Counted from the first letter of the stretch, positions 7,548 to 15,632 are shown. The stretch: DNA of 64,000 bases from Clostridium cavendishii DSM 21758 (GCF_900141845.1 NZ_FQZB01000012.1:62001-126000); one strand, 5' to 3'. The notes: generated by a model from the letters alone, not told the origin. Numbers and translations are program-made.

Positions 7548-10163
7548 CTATTCGAGCAATGATTTTCTATATTCTTCTTTGTTTATATATATACAAATCA
7601 ATTCATGAAAAATGTTATTTTTTTTGTTTAATAATACATCATTTATTTCATCCTTATAAACCACAAGTCTAGTTTTATTTTTTATTATGTTGAATAAGCA
7701 GCGAGTTGATTCTGTAACGGTTTCAGCTAGTATTTTTGTTTCCATAATTTTTATTGCTTTACACATTGCTTTATTCCGTTTAAGGAATGTTGCAATTTCC
7801 CAAAATAAATTATAGTTTTCTGTAAGTGTTTCTCTTTTTAAGATATTATCAACACTATTACCCTTAAGAATATTTAATGTATCGACTATATCTAAATATG
7901 CAAGAGAAGTAGTATAAATAATTTTCTCAAAAGAATTATTATCTTCTAGACGCTCTTTTAATAGTTGATAAATAAAATTATTAAATTCGTCATTTGTTAC
8001 CTTCATTAAGGATTCATTTTCAATATAAGCCAATAAAGTTCCGGTGGTAATAGAATTTAAGTATATTTCATACATTTCTTTAGCCAATTTCATTTGATTA
8101 TCTTCACTATAACTCTTACAGATATAATCAAAACCGTTCTTAATTGTTTTATTTACATTATCTTTTAATCTTATATTATTGTAATTATCTCTTGTTATTA
8201 AATCATTAATTTTTATATATATATTATGACTTATTTTTTCGATACTGTATTTATTTGTAATTTCAATATCTACAAGCTCTCCCCTTTGATTGGCAAGTAT
8301 TTCTTTGAAGCCACCTGTTTTTCCTGCAATAATTAATCTCTTGGATGCTAATGCTTCTAGTGCTACATACCCAAATGGTTCATATAATGAAGGTGCAATT
8401 ACTATATCTGCTGCTTTATATCCAATACACATTTCTTTTAAATGTTTATCTAAGTTATCACTAATATCATTTTTATAATAGAAAACGGAGTTTAAAAATG
8501 ATGCTTTATAACATTGCGAAACCTTTCCATTCTCACAGTCGTTTGAAGAGGATTTTGAAGGTTTATACTCAATATTATCTTCATTAAGAACTAACTCAGG
8601 ACCAATATATAATAACTGTACCTTATTGGGGTAGTTAGCAAATAATTCATCAAATACCTTATGAACTATTTCTATACCTTTTCGTATTGTACATCTACCA
8701 ACAAAAGCAACAGTAAATTTTTTTGTATCAAATTTACTATTTTCTATGCCAATTACTTTATTTCTTATTTTTTTACGAGCTTCTTCTGGTGAACAATCAA
8801 CTATATTTGCGTCTAGAAATGGTTCAAGATAGAATGGTGCATCTAAAATTCGTGTGTAATGTTGAATTTCTTTTGGTAACTCCTTACGATGAGCTTCTGA
8901 TAAGGCTATTATATAAGGAAGGGATGAATAGTATTCATTTTCCCAATATAATATCTCTTTTTTACTGTTATATAAATCTTCAACTCTATCATATTTCATT
9001 TCAGATGATAAAAGACTATGAGAGGTAAGTACAACAGGGAATTCCAAGCTATGTGCATGATAAGCAGAAATACTGTTATGTGCATGAATAACATCCCCTT
9101 TTCTTTTTTGTGAAACCACATCATAAAGTTTCATAGATGCTGCTACTCTAATTCTAGGCATACCTTTTAACTCTTCTTCATTTTCTAATTCTAAATTTTT
9201 GAAAGTATCAAAAATAGGATATGAATTATAAGTAACCTTATTATTTAAATATTTACTCATAATTTTTTTTAATGTCTCATAATAGGTCTGTACTCCTCCA
9301 AATCCATCATCATTAAATGTAATGTGATCAATATTTAGATGTGGGCGTAATTTTTTCACTAACCTTTTAAAAAAACTCTCAGCATTTTCTTGAAAATATC
9401 TATAGTCTTCTTCATCTCCTAAATTGATTTTTTCTTCATCGTCTATATTAACAACATATATAGATTGATTTCTTTCTTGTATACATTGTCTTATACTTTT
9501 TCCTATAGCATCTTTATAAAAGCTATATCCTATAAAAATAAAAGTTTTATTCTCTTTAAAGTCATTCAAAAAGGCTTGAAAAATACTTGAGGTTGTTGCT
9601 TCTTTTATATCAGCTTTTGAAAAACACATATCAAATGGTGAATGTATATCCCCACATAACTTTATAATATCACAGTTTCCGTTAATATTTGACTCATAAT
9701 AAATTTTGGTATTATTGCCTTTAATATGGGAATACTTATTATATTTTATACAATTTTTATCTAGTACATACTCAAGCATACAATCTATATTTGTAGTATA
9801 AACTTTTTTAATATACCCTTTTCCTATAAGAAATTGTAATATCATATATTCAGTTGAAATTTCAGAATTGTAAACCGTAGACAAATTGTTTGTAATAAAC
9901 TCTCTGAAATACTTATCAGAAGTTTCTTGTTGACATACTTCAGCTAAGTTCCATAAATCTATTTTATGGTTTTCATTAACAAAATCATACAAATAGTTTG
10001 TCTCATCAGCTCTAATTATTTCAATTAATTGTTTTGAGGTTGGAATCCCACTATTATATGAAATACCAGCTCCTAAAAATACATATACTCCAGCATCATG
10101 TCTATTTTCCAAGGAATGTAACAGATCAAGTGGTATATTGCGCTGAGTCATTTTATACATCAT
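7548..10163 (-). CDS. SIR2-like NAD-binding domain fused to a GT4-type glycosyltransferase (candidate defence protein)
   Basis: An 871-aa cytoplasmic protein with two recognisable domains. Residues about 20-275 are SIR2-like: GAGISYNSGIPT (31-42), TTNID (123-127), KLCGDIHSP (168-176) and IGYSFYKDAI (211-220). SIR2 domains bind and often cleave NAD+. The position normally held by the catalytic His in [LI]HG is Cys170 here. Residues about 285-690 are a GT-B glycosyltransferase: GFGGVQTY (287-294), VGRCTIRKGIE (488-498) and the EX7E motif in EPFGYVALEA (Glu595, Glu603). The rest is an uncharacterised helical tail. The gene is a lone cargo of the element, with no partner in its operon. ATG 10163 or the next ATG at 10160 follows AAGGAG very closely; the ATG at 10151 is the better spaced start. 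An anti-phage role is inference. Confidence 0.85.
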   Translation of the reverse strand: MMYKMTQRNIPLDLLHSLENRHDAGVYVFLGAGISYNSGIPTSKQLIEIIRADETNYLYDFVNENHKIDLWNLAEVCQQETSDKYFREFITNNLSTVYNSEISTEYMILQFLIGKGYIKKVYTTNIDCMLEYVLDKNCIKYNKYSHIKGNNTKIYYESNINGNCDIIKLCGDIHSPFDMCFSKADIKEATTSSIFQAFLNDFKENKTFIFIGYSFYKDAIGKSIRQCIQERNQSIYVVNIDDEEKINLGDEEDYRYFQENAESFFKRLVKKLRPHLNIDHITFNDDGFGGVQTYYETLKKIMSKYLNNKVTYNSYPIFDTFKNLELENEEELKGMPRIRVAASMKLYDVVSQKRKGDVIHAHNSISAYHAHSLEFPVVLTSHSLLSSEMKYDRVEDLYNSKKEILYWENEYYSSLPYIIALSEAHRKELPKEIQHYTRILDAPFYLEPFLDANIVDCSPEEARKKIRNKVIGIENSKFDTKKFTVAFVGRCTIRKGIEIVHKVFDELFANYPNKVQLLYIGPELVLNEDNIEYKPSKSSSNDCENGKVSQCYKASFLNSVFYYKNDISDNLDKHLKEMCIGYKAADIVIAPSLYEPFGYVALEALASKRLIIAGKTGGFKEILANQRGELVDIEITNKYSIEKISHNIYIKINDLITRDNYNNIRLKDNVNKTIKNGFDYICKSYSEDNQMKLAKEMYEIYLNSITTGTLLAYIENESLMKVTNDEFNNFIYQLLKERLEDNNSFEKIIYTTSLAYLDIVDTLNILKGNSVDNILKRETLTENYNLFWEIATFLKRNKAMCKAIKIMETKILAETVTESTRCLFNIIKNKTRLVVYKDEINDVLLNKKNNIFHELICIYINKEEYRKSLLE

Positions 10164-10700
10164 CTCCTTAAATTTTAGGCTTTTAATTTATTAAATTCAT
10201 ATAATCCTTTACATACTTTACTAGATTATATCTATACTTGCCATTTTATATTATAAAAAAATACTTCTCGTAAATCCTACATTTTATTAATGAGGTTTTC
10301 ACCACAGCTGTCATTAAATTTAGTTATCCTCCCATTAATTAATGAATAATATATTTGTTTAAATGATTTTACAATATGCTTATCTACTTTAAGAATATTG
10401 TAAAATCATTCACACAATCTCAAGCAGCTTGTTCATTGTTTTACATACATAGGTATTAAATATAAGAGCATTTTACAACATATATACATTTCAAAAGACA
10501 ATTATAATTCAAATATATAAATACATATTAACATTTACATTCATATTTTACAATTATTTGATAGTAGGTTGTTATGTATTAAAATAGAAAAAGATTTCAA
10601 CAATTATCCCATGATCACTAAACACCTTAGAAGAAAGACCGTAATATTTTATATCTTAAAATATTGAACCCATTAGCTCTGAACACTTTTAATAAAATAA
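10164..10700. other. Intergenic spacer between the SIR2-GT and NlpC/P60 genes
   Basis: 537 bases without a convincing gene. It contains the 16-bp perfect inverted repeat at 10362-10410 and, at its right edge, part of the 70-bp direct repeat. The remainder is AT-rich and shows no recognisable coding remnant. Confidence 0.5.
10362..10410. terminator. Perfect 16-bp inverted repeat, probable terminator
   Basis: AATGATTTTACAATAT (10362-10377) and ATATTGTAAAATCATT (10395-10410) are exact reverse complements separated by 17 bases. The structure lies downstream of the NlpC/P60 gene and upstream of the SIR2-GT gene on the minus strand. There is no clean T-run, so a regulatory or protein-binding role is also possible. 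Confidence 0.5.
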
Positions 10701-10735
10701 TCAAATACTTAATTTATAACTTATGCATTTTAATT
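10666..10735. repeat. 70-bp direct repeat, left copy
   Basis: Identical over 70 bases to 13029-13098, in the same orientation. The similarity continues to the left as a weaker match (10601-10639 against 12989-13028), interrupted by a 26-base insertion in this copy. This copy supplies the last codons of the shortened NlpC/P60 gene. Confidence 0.9.
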
Positions 10736-11726
10736 CCTCCACAAAGTTTAACCCACTTAATAAATACTGATTAAAGTATAACTTATAATTAGTTCCATAT
10801 TCATTTTTTAAATCTGAATATCTTTCAGCATATGCTTTAGGATCAAAATTCTTACTAGCTTGTCTTCCTTCATTCATTCCATGTTTTATAAAATGTTCTA
10901 AGAAACCTAAATCTGAACCTAACCCTTTTAAATCTGGATTTGCATTTTTATAGAATTCCATATCAAATACTGGAGAAGATTTTCTATTTTGCTTATACCC
11001 ATCTATAACAAAATGTTCATACACAGCTTGCCAGTTATTTCCGTAAGTAGCTTTTACATCACTATTGTTTACTGCATAATAGTTTGGATCAAATACTGCT
11101 GATGGCGCTCTTCCTTCTTTTTTACCATGTTCTTGCCAATGTTCATATAATGCATTGTAATCATTTCCTAACCATTTTAAGTCTTGATTTCTTTGTGCAT
11201 AAAAATCAGCATCAAAAATTACTTTATCAATACTTTCATATGGGTTAATTGGAGCTGGTGGTGCAACTGGGGTATCTTTAATTATTCTTCTAGCAGCAAC
11301 ATATTCATATATTGAACCTATCTTCACACCATCATCTGGATTAGCTGCATGTATAATTTGTCCATTTCCAATATAAATTCCTACATGCTCAGGTACAGCA
11401 GCTGTCCCTCTTTCAAACACTAAATCTCCAGGTTTTAATTCTGATCTTGATATAGCTTGTCCTTCATTTATTTGAGTATAAGTAGTTCTTGATAAATTAT
11501 ATCCTACTTGTCCAAATACATACTTAGTAAATCCTGAACAATCAAATACATTTGGGCCGTTACCTCCCTTAACATATGGTTTTCCTAAATGTTTTTTTGC
11601 TTCATTAATTATATCGGAAGCTGTACCTACTGCGAATGCTTGTCTTGAAAAACATGGCATAACTATAGTACATAACATCATTATAGTAAATACTATTATT
11701 TTTATATTTATTCTTTTTCTTTTCAT
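10701..11726 (-). CDS. Secreted NlpC/P60 (C40) endopeptidase, element-borne paralogue with altered C-terminus
   Basis: A 341-aa paralogue of the 2846-3853 product. The signal peptide is almost identical (cleavage near AFA, residue 32). The NlpC/P60 domain has Cys63 (FDCSGF) and His114 (EHVGIYIG), and four repeats of about 43 residues follow. The last repeat breaks off after YFNQYLLSG, where the expected E-G-R ending is replaced by LNFVEELKCISYKLSI, read out of the 70-bp direct repeat. The 3' end has thus been exchanged by recombination. The catalytic domain is intact, so the enzyme is likely active. Within the element it might remodel the wall during transfer, but no transfer genes are present. 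Confidence 0.88.
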   Translation of the reverse strand: MKRKRINIKIIVFTIMMLCTIVMPCFSRQAFAVGTASDIINEAKKHLGKPYVKGGNGPNVFDCSGFTKYVFGQVGYNLSRTTYTQINEGQAISRSELKPGDLVFERGTAAVPEHVGIYIGNGQIIHAANPDDGVKIGSIYEYVAARRIIKDTPVAPPAPINPYESIDKVIFDADFYAQRNQDLKWLGNDYNALYEHWQEHGKKEGRAPSAVFDPNYYAVNNSDVKATYGNNWQAVYEHFVIDGYKQNRKSSPVFDMEFYKNANPDLKGLGSDLGFLEHFIKHGMNEGRQASKNFDPKAYAERYSDLKNEYGTNYKLYFNQYLLSGLNFVEELKCISYKLSI

Positions 11727-11777
11727 ATGTCCCCCTTAATTTAAAAAATTAGCTTAAAATACAAAAATACAGTACAT

Positions 11778-11806
11778 ATAATAACATATTAGGTGTTCAA
11801 AAGCAA
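11778..11806 (-). promoter_or_regulatory. Sigma-A-type promoter of the second NlpC/P60 gene
   Basis: TTGCTT (11801-11806), a 17-base spacer and TATTAT (11778-11783) on the minus strand, matching the promoter of the paralogue at 3907-3935. Confidence 0.65.
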
Positions 11807-11872
11807 TTTTTTACATTTTTCGCAATTATTCAAATAATTGTATTTTTTATTTTTAAGTTTATAATAAAATAA

Positions 11873-11919
11873 AAGTTTTACTCTTCATTCTTGTATCTAT
11901 AGAATAAAGAGTAAAACTT
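11873..11919. terminator. Inverted repeat matching that at 4004-4050
   Basis: AAGTTTTACTCTTCATTC and GAATAAAGAGTAAAACTT pair with a single mismatch. The structure marks the outer end of the duplicated NlpC/P60 block and probably terminates transcription from the former upstream gene. Confidence 0.55.
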
Positions 11920-11974
11920 CTATTTTGTTCCTATTCCTGCTTAATTGGTTTTGTTAGCTTAAATCTGACATTTC

Positions 11975-12770
11975 TCAATTCTTTATAAAATCAATTACTA
12001 CTCCATCCGGTTCTAAGATCACTTTTATCACTTCTAAAAATTTAACAGTTCTAAAGCTAAATTAATCCTCTAAAGAGTATTTAATTCTTTACCTAATTTA
12101 TAATCTATTTCTTTATACCATAAACCTCTGTCAAAATAAATAAAGCCTGCTATTTATCTGATTTATAGCTATATACAACATAAGGATGCACAACTCTTTC
12201 ACTTAAACCTGATGATAATGAGTAATATTTTATTTTCATTTTCTTTTTTGTTATAAAAGCAATATTTATCTCTCTATATTTTTTCTTTTCTTCTTCAATA
12301 TCAAAATTCCCCTTTGGTTCAACCACAAAATAATTCATAGATTCTTTTGCACCATTTTTCATATTGATAGTAGCTTTAACTTTATTTACTATTTCTTGAA
12401 ATTCTTTTTTATAAATATCATTATTAAATTTCATTTGCTCATTTACCATCTCAATGACTGTTATATCCTCTGACTTTATATTAAGATTCAATAAATTTCC
12501 ATCATTCGAAAGTTCATATCCTCCATAAACTCCAGATTTACTAAATATGAAAATACCAGCCTGCTCTAAATAACTTCTGTATTCTCTAATTTGCCTTTCA
12601 CTCACCTCAAGTTCCCTAGCTAAATCTATACTCTTCATTCGTCCTCTACTTTGTAACATTACAGCCATCTTCAATGCATTTCCAATTTTACTAATAATAC
12701 CACCTCCCTTTATAAGTATTTCTACAATTAAATTGTAAATCCTTTTACATTTTTCAAAGATAGCGCTCAT
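11975..12770 (-). pseudogene. Decayed HTH/WYL-domain transcriptional regulator
   Basis: An uninterrupted frame (12150-12770) holds an HTH_11-type domain (ALKMAVMLQSRGRMKSIDLA, then SERQIREYRSYLEQAGI) and the first half of a WYL domain ending RVVHPYVVYSYKSDK and a stop at 12150. Shifted frames downstream continue with WYL-like pieces (FDRGLWYKEIDYKLGKEL, ILEPDGVVIDFIKN) to a stop at 11975, so the C-terminal half is broken by stops and frameshifts. The codon right after GGGAGGTGGTATT, where relatives start with Met-Ser-Lys-Ile, is ATT instead of ATG. Upstream residues 1-24 look spurious. WYL proteins bind ligands and control defence or stress genes. This one is very likely non-functional. Confidence 0.7.
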
Positions 12771-13028
12771 TTATCTCTATTTTTATTCATTCTTTTTCAA
12801 ATTTTTATTCTGAAGTGACTCTATATGTTATAATATGATTTCTACAATATAATTTAAAAATTCTACATTTAATTGCAACATATATAAATTTAAAGCACCA
12901 TGAATTAGAATCATGATGCTACTTATGTTTTATATTCATTTTGTTTTTAGTTTTAGTAAAATAACTAATCACAGCTCTATTAATTTTAGTAATTATCCCA
13001 TAATAACTAAATATTTTAGAAGAAAGAC

Positions 13029-13098
13029 GAACCCATTAGCTCTGAACACTTTTAATAAAATAATCAAATACTTAATTTATAACTTATGCATTTTAATT
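13029..13098. repeat. 70-bp direct repeat, right copy
   Basis: Identical to 10666-10735. The two copies bracket the NlpC/P60 gene and the WYL pseudogene with a period of 2363 bases. The surrounding spacer 12771-13181 contains no gene that I accept. Confidence 0.9.
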
Positions 13099-13181
13099 TC
13101 TTTAAAGCTCTATTTTCAACATAATATTAGCCTTTCTTCTTTTATTTTCATCTATCCCTATCTATTAATCCTATTAGTAAA

Positions 13182-13343
13182 TTACTCTTTTTGATTTTTA
13201 AGATTTTCTACTATCGCTAAACATTTCTCTCTTCCAAACTGAGCATATAGTGCAATAGCTAACCTTTTTGTATATGCATCCTGTAGCTTTTCATTAAACT
13301 CACCTTTTACAATTACATTTATCGGCTTGTCTAATTTTGCCAT
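13182..13343 (-). CDS. Small 53-aa protein next to the recombinase
   Basis: ATG at 13343 follows AGGAGG with ideal spacing. The product starts MAKLDKPINVIVKGEFNEKL and continues with a helical stretch (AYTKRLAIALYAQFGREK) to a stop at 13182. It is divergent from the recombinase, with about 250 bases between them. Small ORFs beside large serine recombinases sometimes encode recombination directionality factors or element regulators, but I do not recognise this family and the role is inference. The strong ribosome binding site and non-random composition support it as a real gene. Confidence 0.6.
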   Translation of the reverse strand: MAKLDKPINVIVKGEFNEKLQDAYTKRLAIALYAQFGREKCLAIVENLKNQKE

Positions 13344-13594
13344 GCACTAACCTCCTTTAATATAGCTGTACCTTATATTAATATGCCTTAATTTTAGCTT
13401 TCTTTCATGCTTTTTCTTTTTATCTAATAAATAACTTCTAAATAATCTATTTCCTAGTTATTAATAGAATAATTTTTAAATAGAATACTACAAAAAGCTT
13501 AATTTCAGATATTATTTTACTTTGAATTTATAAATGAATTGTTTTTAAGAATTAAATATATAAAATTTATCTTTTGTGTGAGGAGGTAATGCTA

Positions 13595-15217
13595 ATGATT
13601 GCCGCAATATATTCTCGTAAGTCTGTTTTTACTGGTAAAGGTGAGTCTATAGAGAATCAAATAGAGCTTTGTAAGGAGTATACTACCAAGCATTTTGATG
13701 AAAAGGTTGAAAAATTTCTTATATATGAAGATGAGGGCTTTTCTGGAGGTAATGTTAATAGACCTAAATTTCAAGAGTTATTAAAGGATGTTAAAGAGAA
13801 TAAAGTAGATATTCTTATTTGTTATAGGCTTGATAGAATTTCAAGAAATGTGGCTGATTTTTCTACTACACTTGAGTTATTACAAAAACATAATGTAGCT
13901 TTTGTATCTATTAAGGAGCAATTTGATACTACTACTCCTATGGGGAGAGCTATGGTTTATATATCTAGTGTTTTTGCACAACTTGAAAGGGAGACTATTG
14001 CAGAGCGTGTTAGGGATAATATGCTTCAACTTGCTAAGACAGGGCGTTGGCTTGGTGGTCAGGAACCTTTAGGTTTTTCTGCTGAGAAGATAGTTTATAT
14101 AGATGAAGAAATGAAGGAACGAAGTCTTATGAAACTTTCTCCTATCCTTGAGGAAACTGAAGTTATTAAGTTAATCTTTTCAAAGTATTTGCAGCTTAAA
14201 TCTATCTCTCAGGTAGTTAAATTTTTAAACCTTTCTGGTATAAAAGGTAAGAATGAAGGTGAATGGGCTCCTACTCAGGTAAATAGGATTTTAACTAGCC
14301 CTATTTATGTTAAGTCTTCAGAAGAGACTCATAATTTTTTAAAGCTCCAGGGTATTAATGTCTTTGGAGAGCCTAATGGTCATGGATATTTGACTTATAA
14401 CAAAACTAAAAATATAGCTACTGATAGAGATAAGTCTGAATGGATTGCAGCTGTAGCAAAGCATGCAGGTATTATAAATGCTAATGATTGGTTAGCTATT
14501 CAGTCTTTAATTAATAAGAATAAGAGTAAGAAAATCTCTAGATTAGGTACTGGAACTAGTAATAATGCACTTCTAACTGGTCTTTTAAATTGTGCTTGCT
14601 GTGGTAGCAAGATGTTAGTAAAGCAAGGTCACACTTCTAAAAAAGATCCTTCTATACGTTATGACTACTATGTATGTAGTAAAAAAGATAGCTCTTATGG
14701 AAAGAAATGTACTAGTAGTAATATAAGAGTTGATAGACTTGATAATCTTGTATTACGTGAGATAAAAAATTACAATACTGATTTTCTAATAAAGAACTTA
14801 ACTGAGGTTATAAATGAAAATAATGTAACCTCTGCTATTACAAATCGCAAGTCTATTATAACTAATGAAATTGAAGAGAAACAAAATTTGATTTCTAGTC
14901 TTATCAAAAAACTTTCATTAAGTCCAAGTGAAGAAATATCCAAATACATTTTTAAAGAGATTGAAACTATTAATTTTGATATATCTAATTTAAAGCAAGA
15001 GCTTGAAAATATTAATAATGATAGAAACGAGGTTACTACTAAGCTTAAAGATATTTATATGATTATAAATATGCTTAAAAGATTTGATTCTACTTTTGAT
15101 TTAATAAAGGATATTACTCAAAGGCGGTTTATGCTCCAGAGTGTAGTTAAAAGTATTTCTTTTAATACTAAAACCTTTGATGTTATTGTTGATCTTCTAT
15201 GTGATAAAAAGAAATAG
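13595..15217 (+). CDS. Large serine recombinase (site-specific integrase of the element)
   Basis: A 540-aa recombinase. The catalytic domain (about 1-145) begins MIAAIYSRKS with the nucleophilic Ser10 and continues with GESIENQIELC, DEGFSGGNVNRPKF and YRLDRISRNVADF. A Recombinase domain (about 165-280) and a zinc ribbon (LNCACCGSKMLV ... YYVCSKKDSSYGKKC) follow, then a coiled-coil segment (about 400-470) typical of integrases that control direction. The ATG at 13595 lies 8 bases after AGGAGG; the in-frame ATGs at 13574 and 13589 are less well placed. The gene ends about 50 bases from attR, the usual place for an integrase, and no mutations are visible. It is probably still active and responsible for the insertion in the flavoprotein gene. 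Confidence 0.93.
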   Translation: MIAAIYSRKSVFTGKGESIENQIELCKEYTTKHFDEKVEKFLIYEDEGFSGGNVNRPKFQELLKDVKENKVDILICYRLDRISRNVADFSTTLELLQKHNVAFVSIKEQFDTTTPMGRAMVYISSVFAQLERETIAERVRDNMLQLAKTGRWLGGQEPLGFSAEKIVYIDEEMKERSLMKLSPILEETEVIKLIFSKYLQLKSISQVVKFLNLSGIKGKNEGEWAPTQVNRILTSPIYVKSSEETHNFLKLQGINVFGEPNGHGYLTYNKTKNIATDRDKSEWIAAVAKHAGIINANDWLAIQSLINKNKSKKISRLGTGTSNNALLTGLLNCACCGSKMLVKQGHTSKKDPSIRYDYYVCSKKDSSYGKKCTSSNIRVDRLDNLVLREIKNYNTDFLIKNLTEVINENNVTSAITNRKSIITNEIEEKQNLISSLIKKLSLSPSEEISKYIFKEIETINFDISNLKQELENINNDRNEVTTKLKDIYMIINMLKRFDSTFDLIKDITQRRFMLQSVVKSISFNTKTFDVIVDLLCDKKK

Positions 15218-15234
15218 AATTTGTAGAACTATTT

Positions 15235-15315
15235 TTAACCAAAAAATCGTTGTTTTATAATCAAAGCACAGTATTCAGTTCCCGCATCAATACAATCTAT
15301 CATTTCATAGTTCAT
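15235..15315 (-). pseudogene. 5' part of the split flavoprotein gene (first 16 codons, then element sequence)
   Basis: ATG at 15315 follows GAGGTGG. The frame reads MNYEMIDCIDAGTEYC (to 15268) and then runs into the element (ALIIKQRFFG and a stop at 15235). MNYEMIDCIDAGTEYC is, as I recall it, the standard start of clostridial sulfide/dihydroorotate-dehydrogenase-like FAD/NAD-binding proteins, where it is directly followed by CPCxLAE-type sequence. Exactly that sequence (PCHLAEANEC) begins at 6841 on the left side of the element. The promoter of the operon should lie in 15330-15450. The interrupted ORF makes at most a 26-aa peptide. Confidence 0.85.
15268..15270. other. Right attachment site core (attR)
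   Basis: Element sequence ATAATCAAAGC, shared ACA, then host sequence GTATTCAGTTCCCGC. The deduced empty site (attB) is TAGATGACAAGG-ACA-GTATTC and the deduced circular site (attP) is ATCAAAGC-ACA-AGATTTAG. Confidence 0.65.
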
Positions 15316-15550
15316 TAAAGGACCACCTCAAAAAATACTCTCTTTATTAAATTATCCTAAAATTTTTATTTTGTTACTTAAGAAGATTAAGTTTTAATTT
15401 TTTATTTTAAGTGTCTATTAAAAAGTAAGGGAACTATAAAATTTATTTTATATAATATTAACGTGCAGAACCACTAACTGTACTTATTTTATTAAAGCAA
15501 AAAACAATTTTTTTTTAAAATATATTGATTTAATACACAATTAAGAGTTC

Positions 15551-15584
15551 TGCATCAAACTAACTTTAAAATAAGTTTGATACA
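15551..15584. terminator. Hairpin terminator downstream of the nitroreductase
   Basis: TGCATCAAACT pairs with AGTTTGATACA around a 12-base loop, and a TTTTT run follows on the plus strand. It separates the nitroreductase gene from the split flavoprotein operon. The rest of 15316-15632 holds the presumed operon promoter but no gene. Confidence 0.6.
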
Positions 15585-15632
15585 GACCTTTTTAATTATT
15601 TACTATTAACTTTATTAATACTTATATTTCAA

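Larger units (their letters stand above)
6842..15270. mobile_element. Gene-splitting integrative element of about 8.4 kb with a large serine recombinase
   Basis: The boundaries follow from the host gene it interrupts. Host coding sequence ends at ACA 6842-6844 on the left and resumes at ACA 15268-15270 on the right, and removing the interval restores one reading frame. Contents from left to right: HTH pseudogene, SIR2-glycosyltransferase fusion (minus), NlpC/P60 gene (minus), decayed WYL regulator (minus), 53-aa ORF (minus) and serine recombinase (plus), whose stop lies about 50 bases from the right end. No conjugation, replication or phage structural genes are present. It is therefore best described as a small integrative/genomic island, probably mobilised in trans or derived from a larger element. 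It resembles the sigK skin element in principle, but there is no evidence for programmed excision. Confidence 0.85.

Noticed and set aside
7475..7672. 65-aa plus-strand open frame
   Set aside because: Overlaps the 3' end of the SIR2-GT gene on the opposite strand and has no ribosome binding site or recognisable motif.
12913..13194. 93-aa plus-strand open frame, hydrophobic
   Set aside because: No ribosome binding site. It runs through the 70-bp direct repeat and antisense to the end of the 53-aa gene. Composition fits random AT-rich sequence.
6842..15270. Prophage or conjugative element
   Set aside because: No capsid, terminase, tail, relaxase, type IV secretion or replication gene in the interval; only the recombinase supports mobility.
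6842..15270. Programmed skin-like excision during sporulation
   Set aside because: The gene-split geometry fits, but the interrupted gene is a redox enzyme, not a sporulation regulator, and nothing in the sequence shows developmental control. Kept only as a testable idea.
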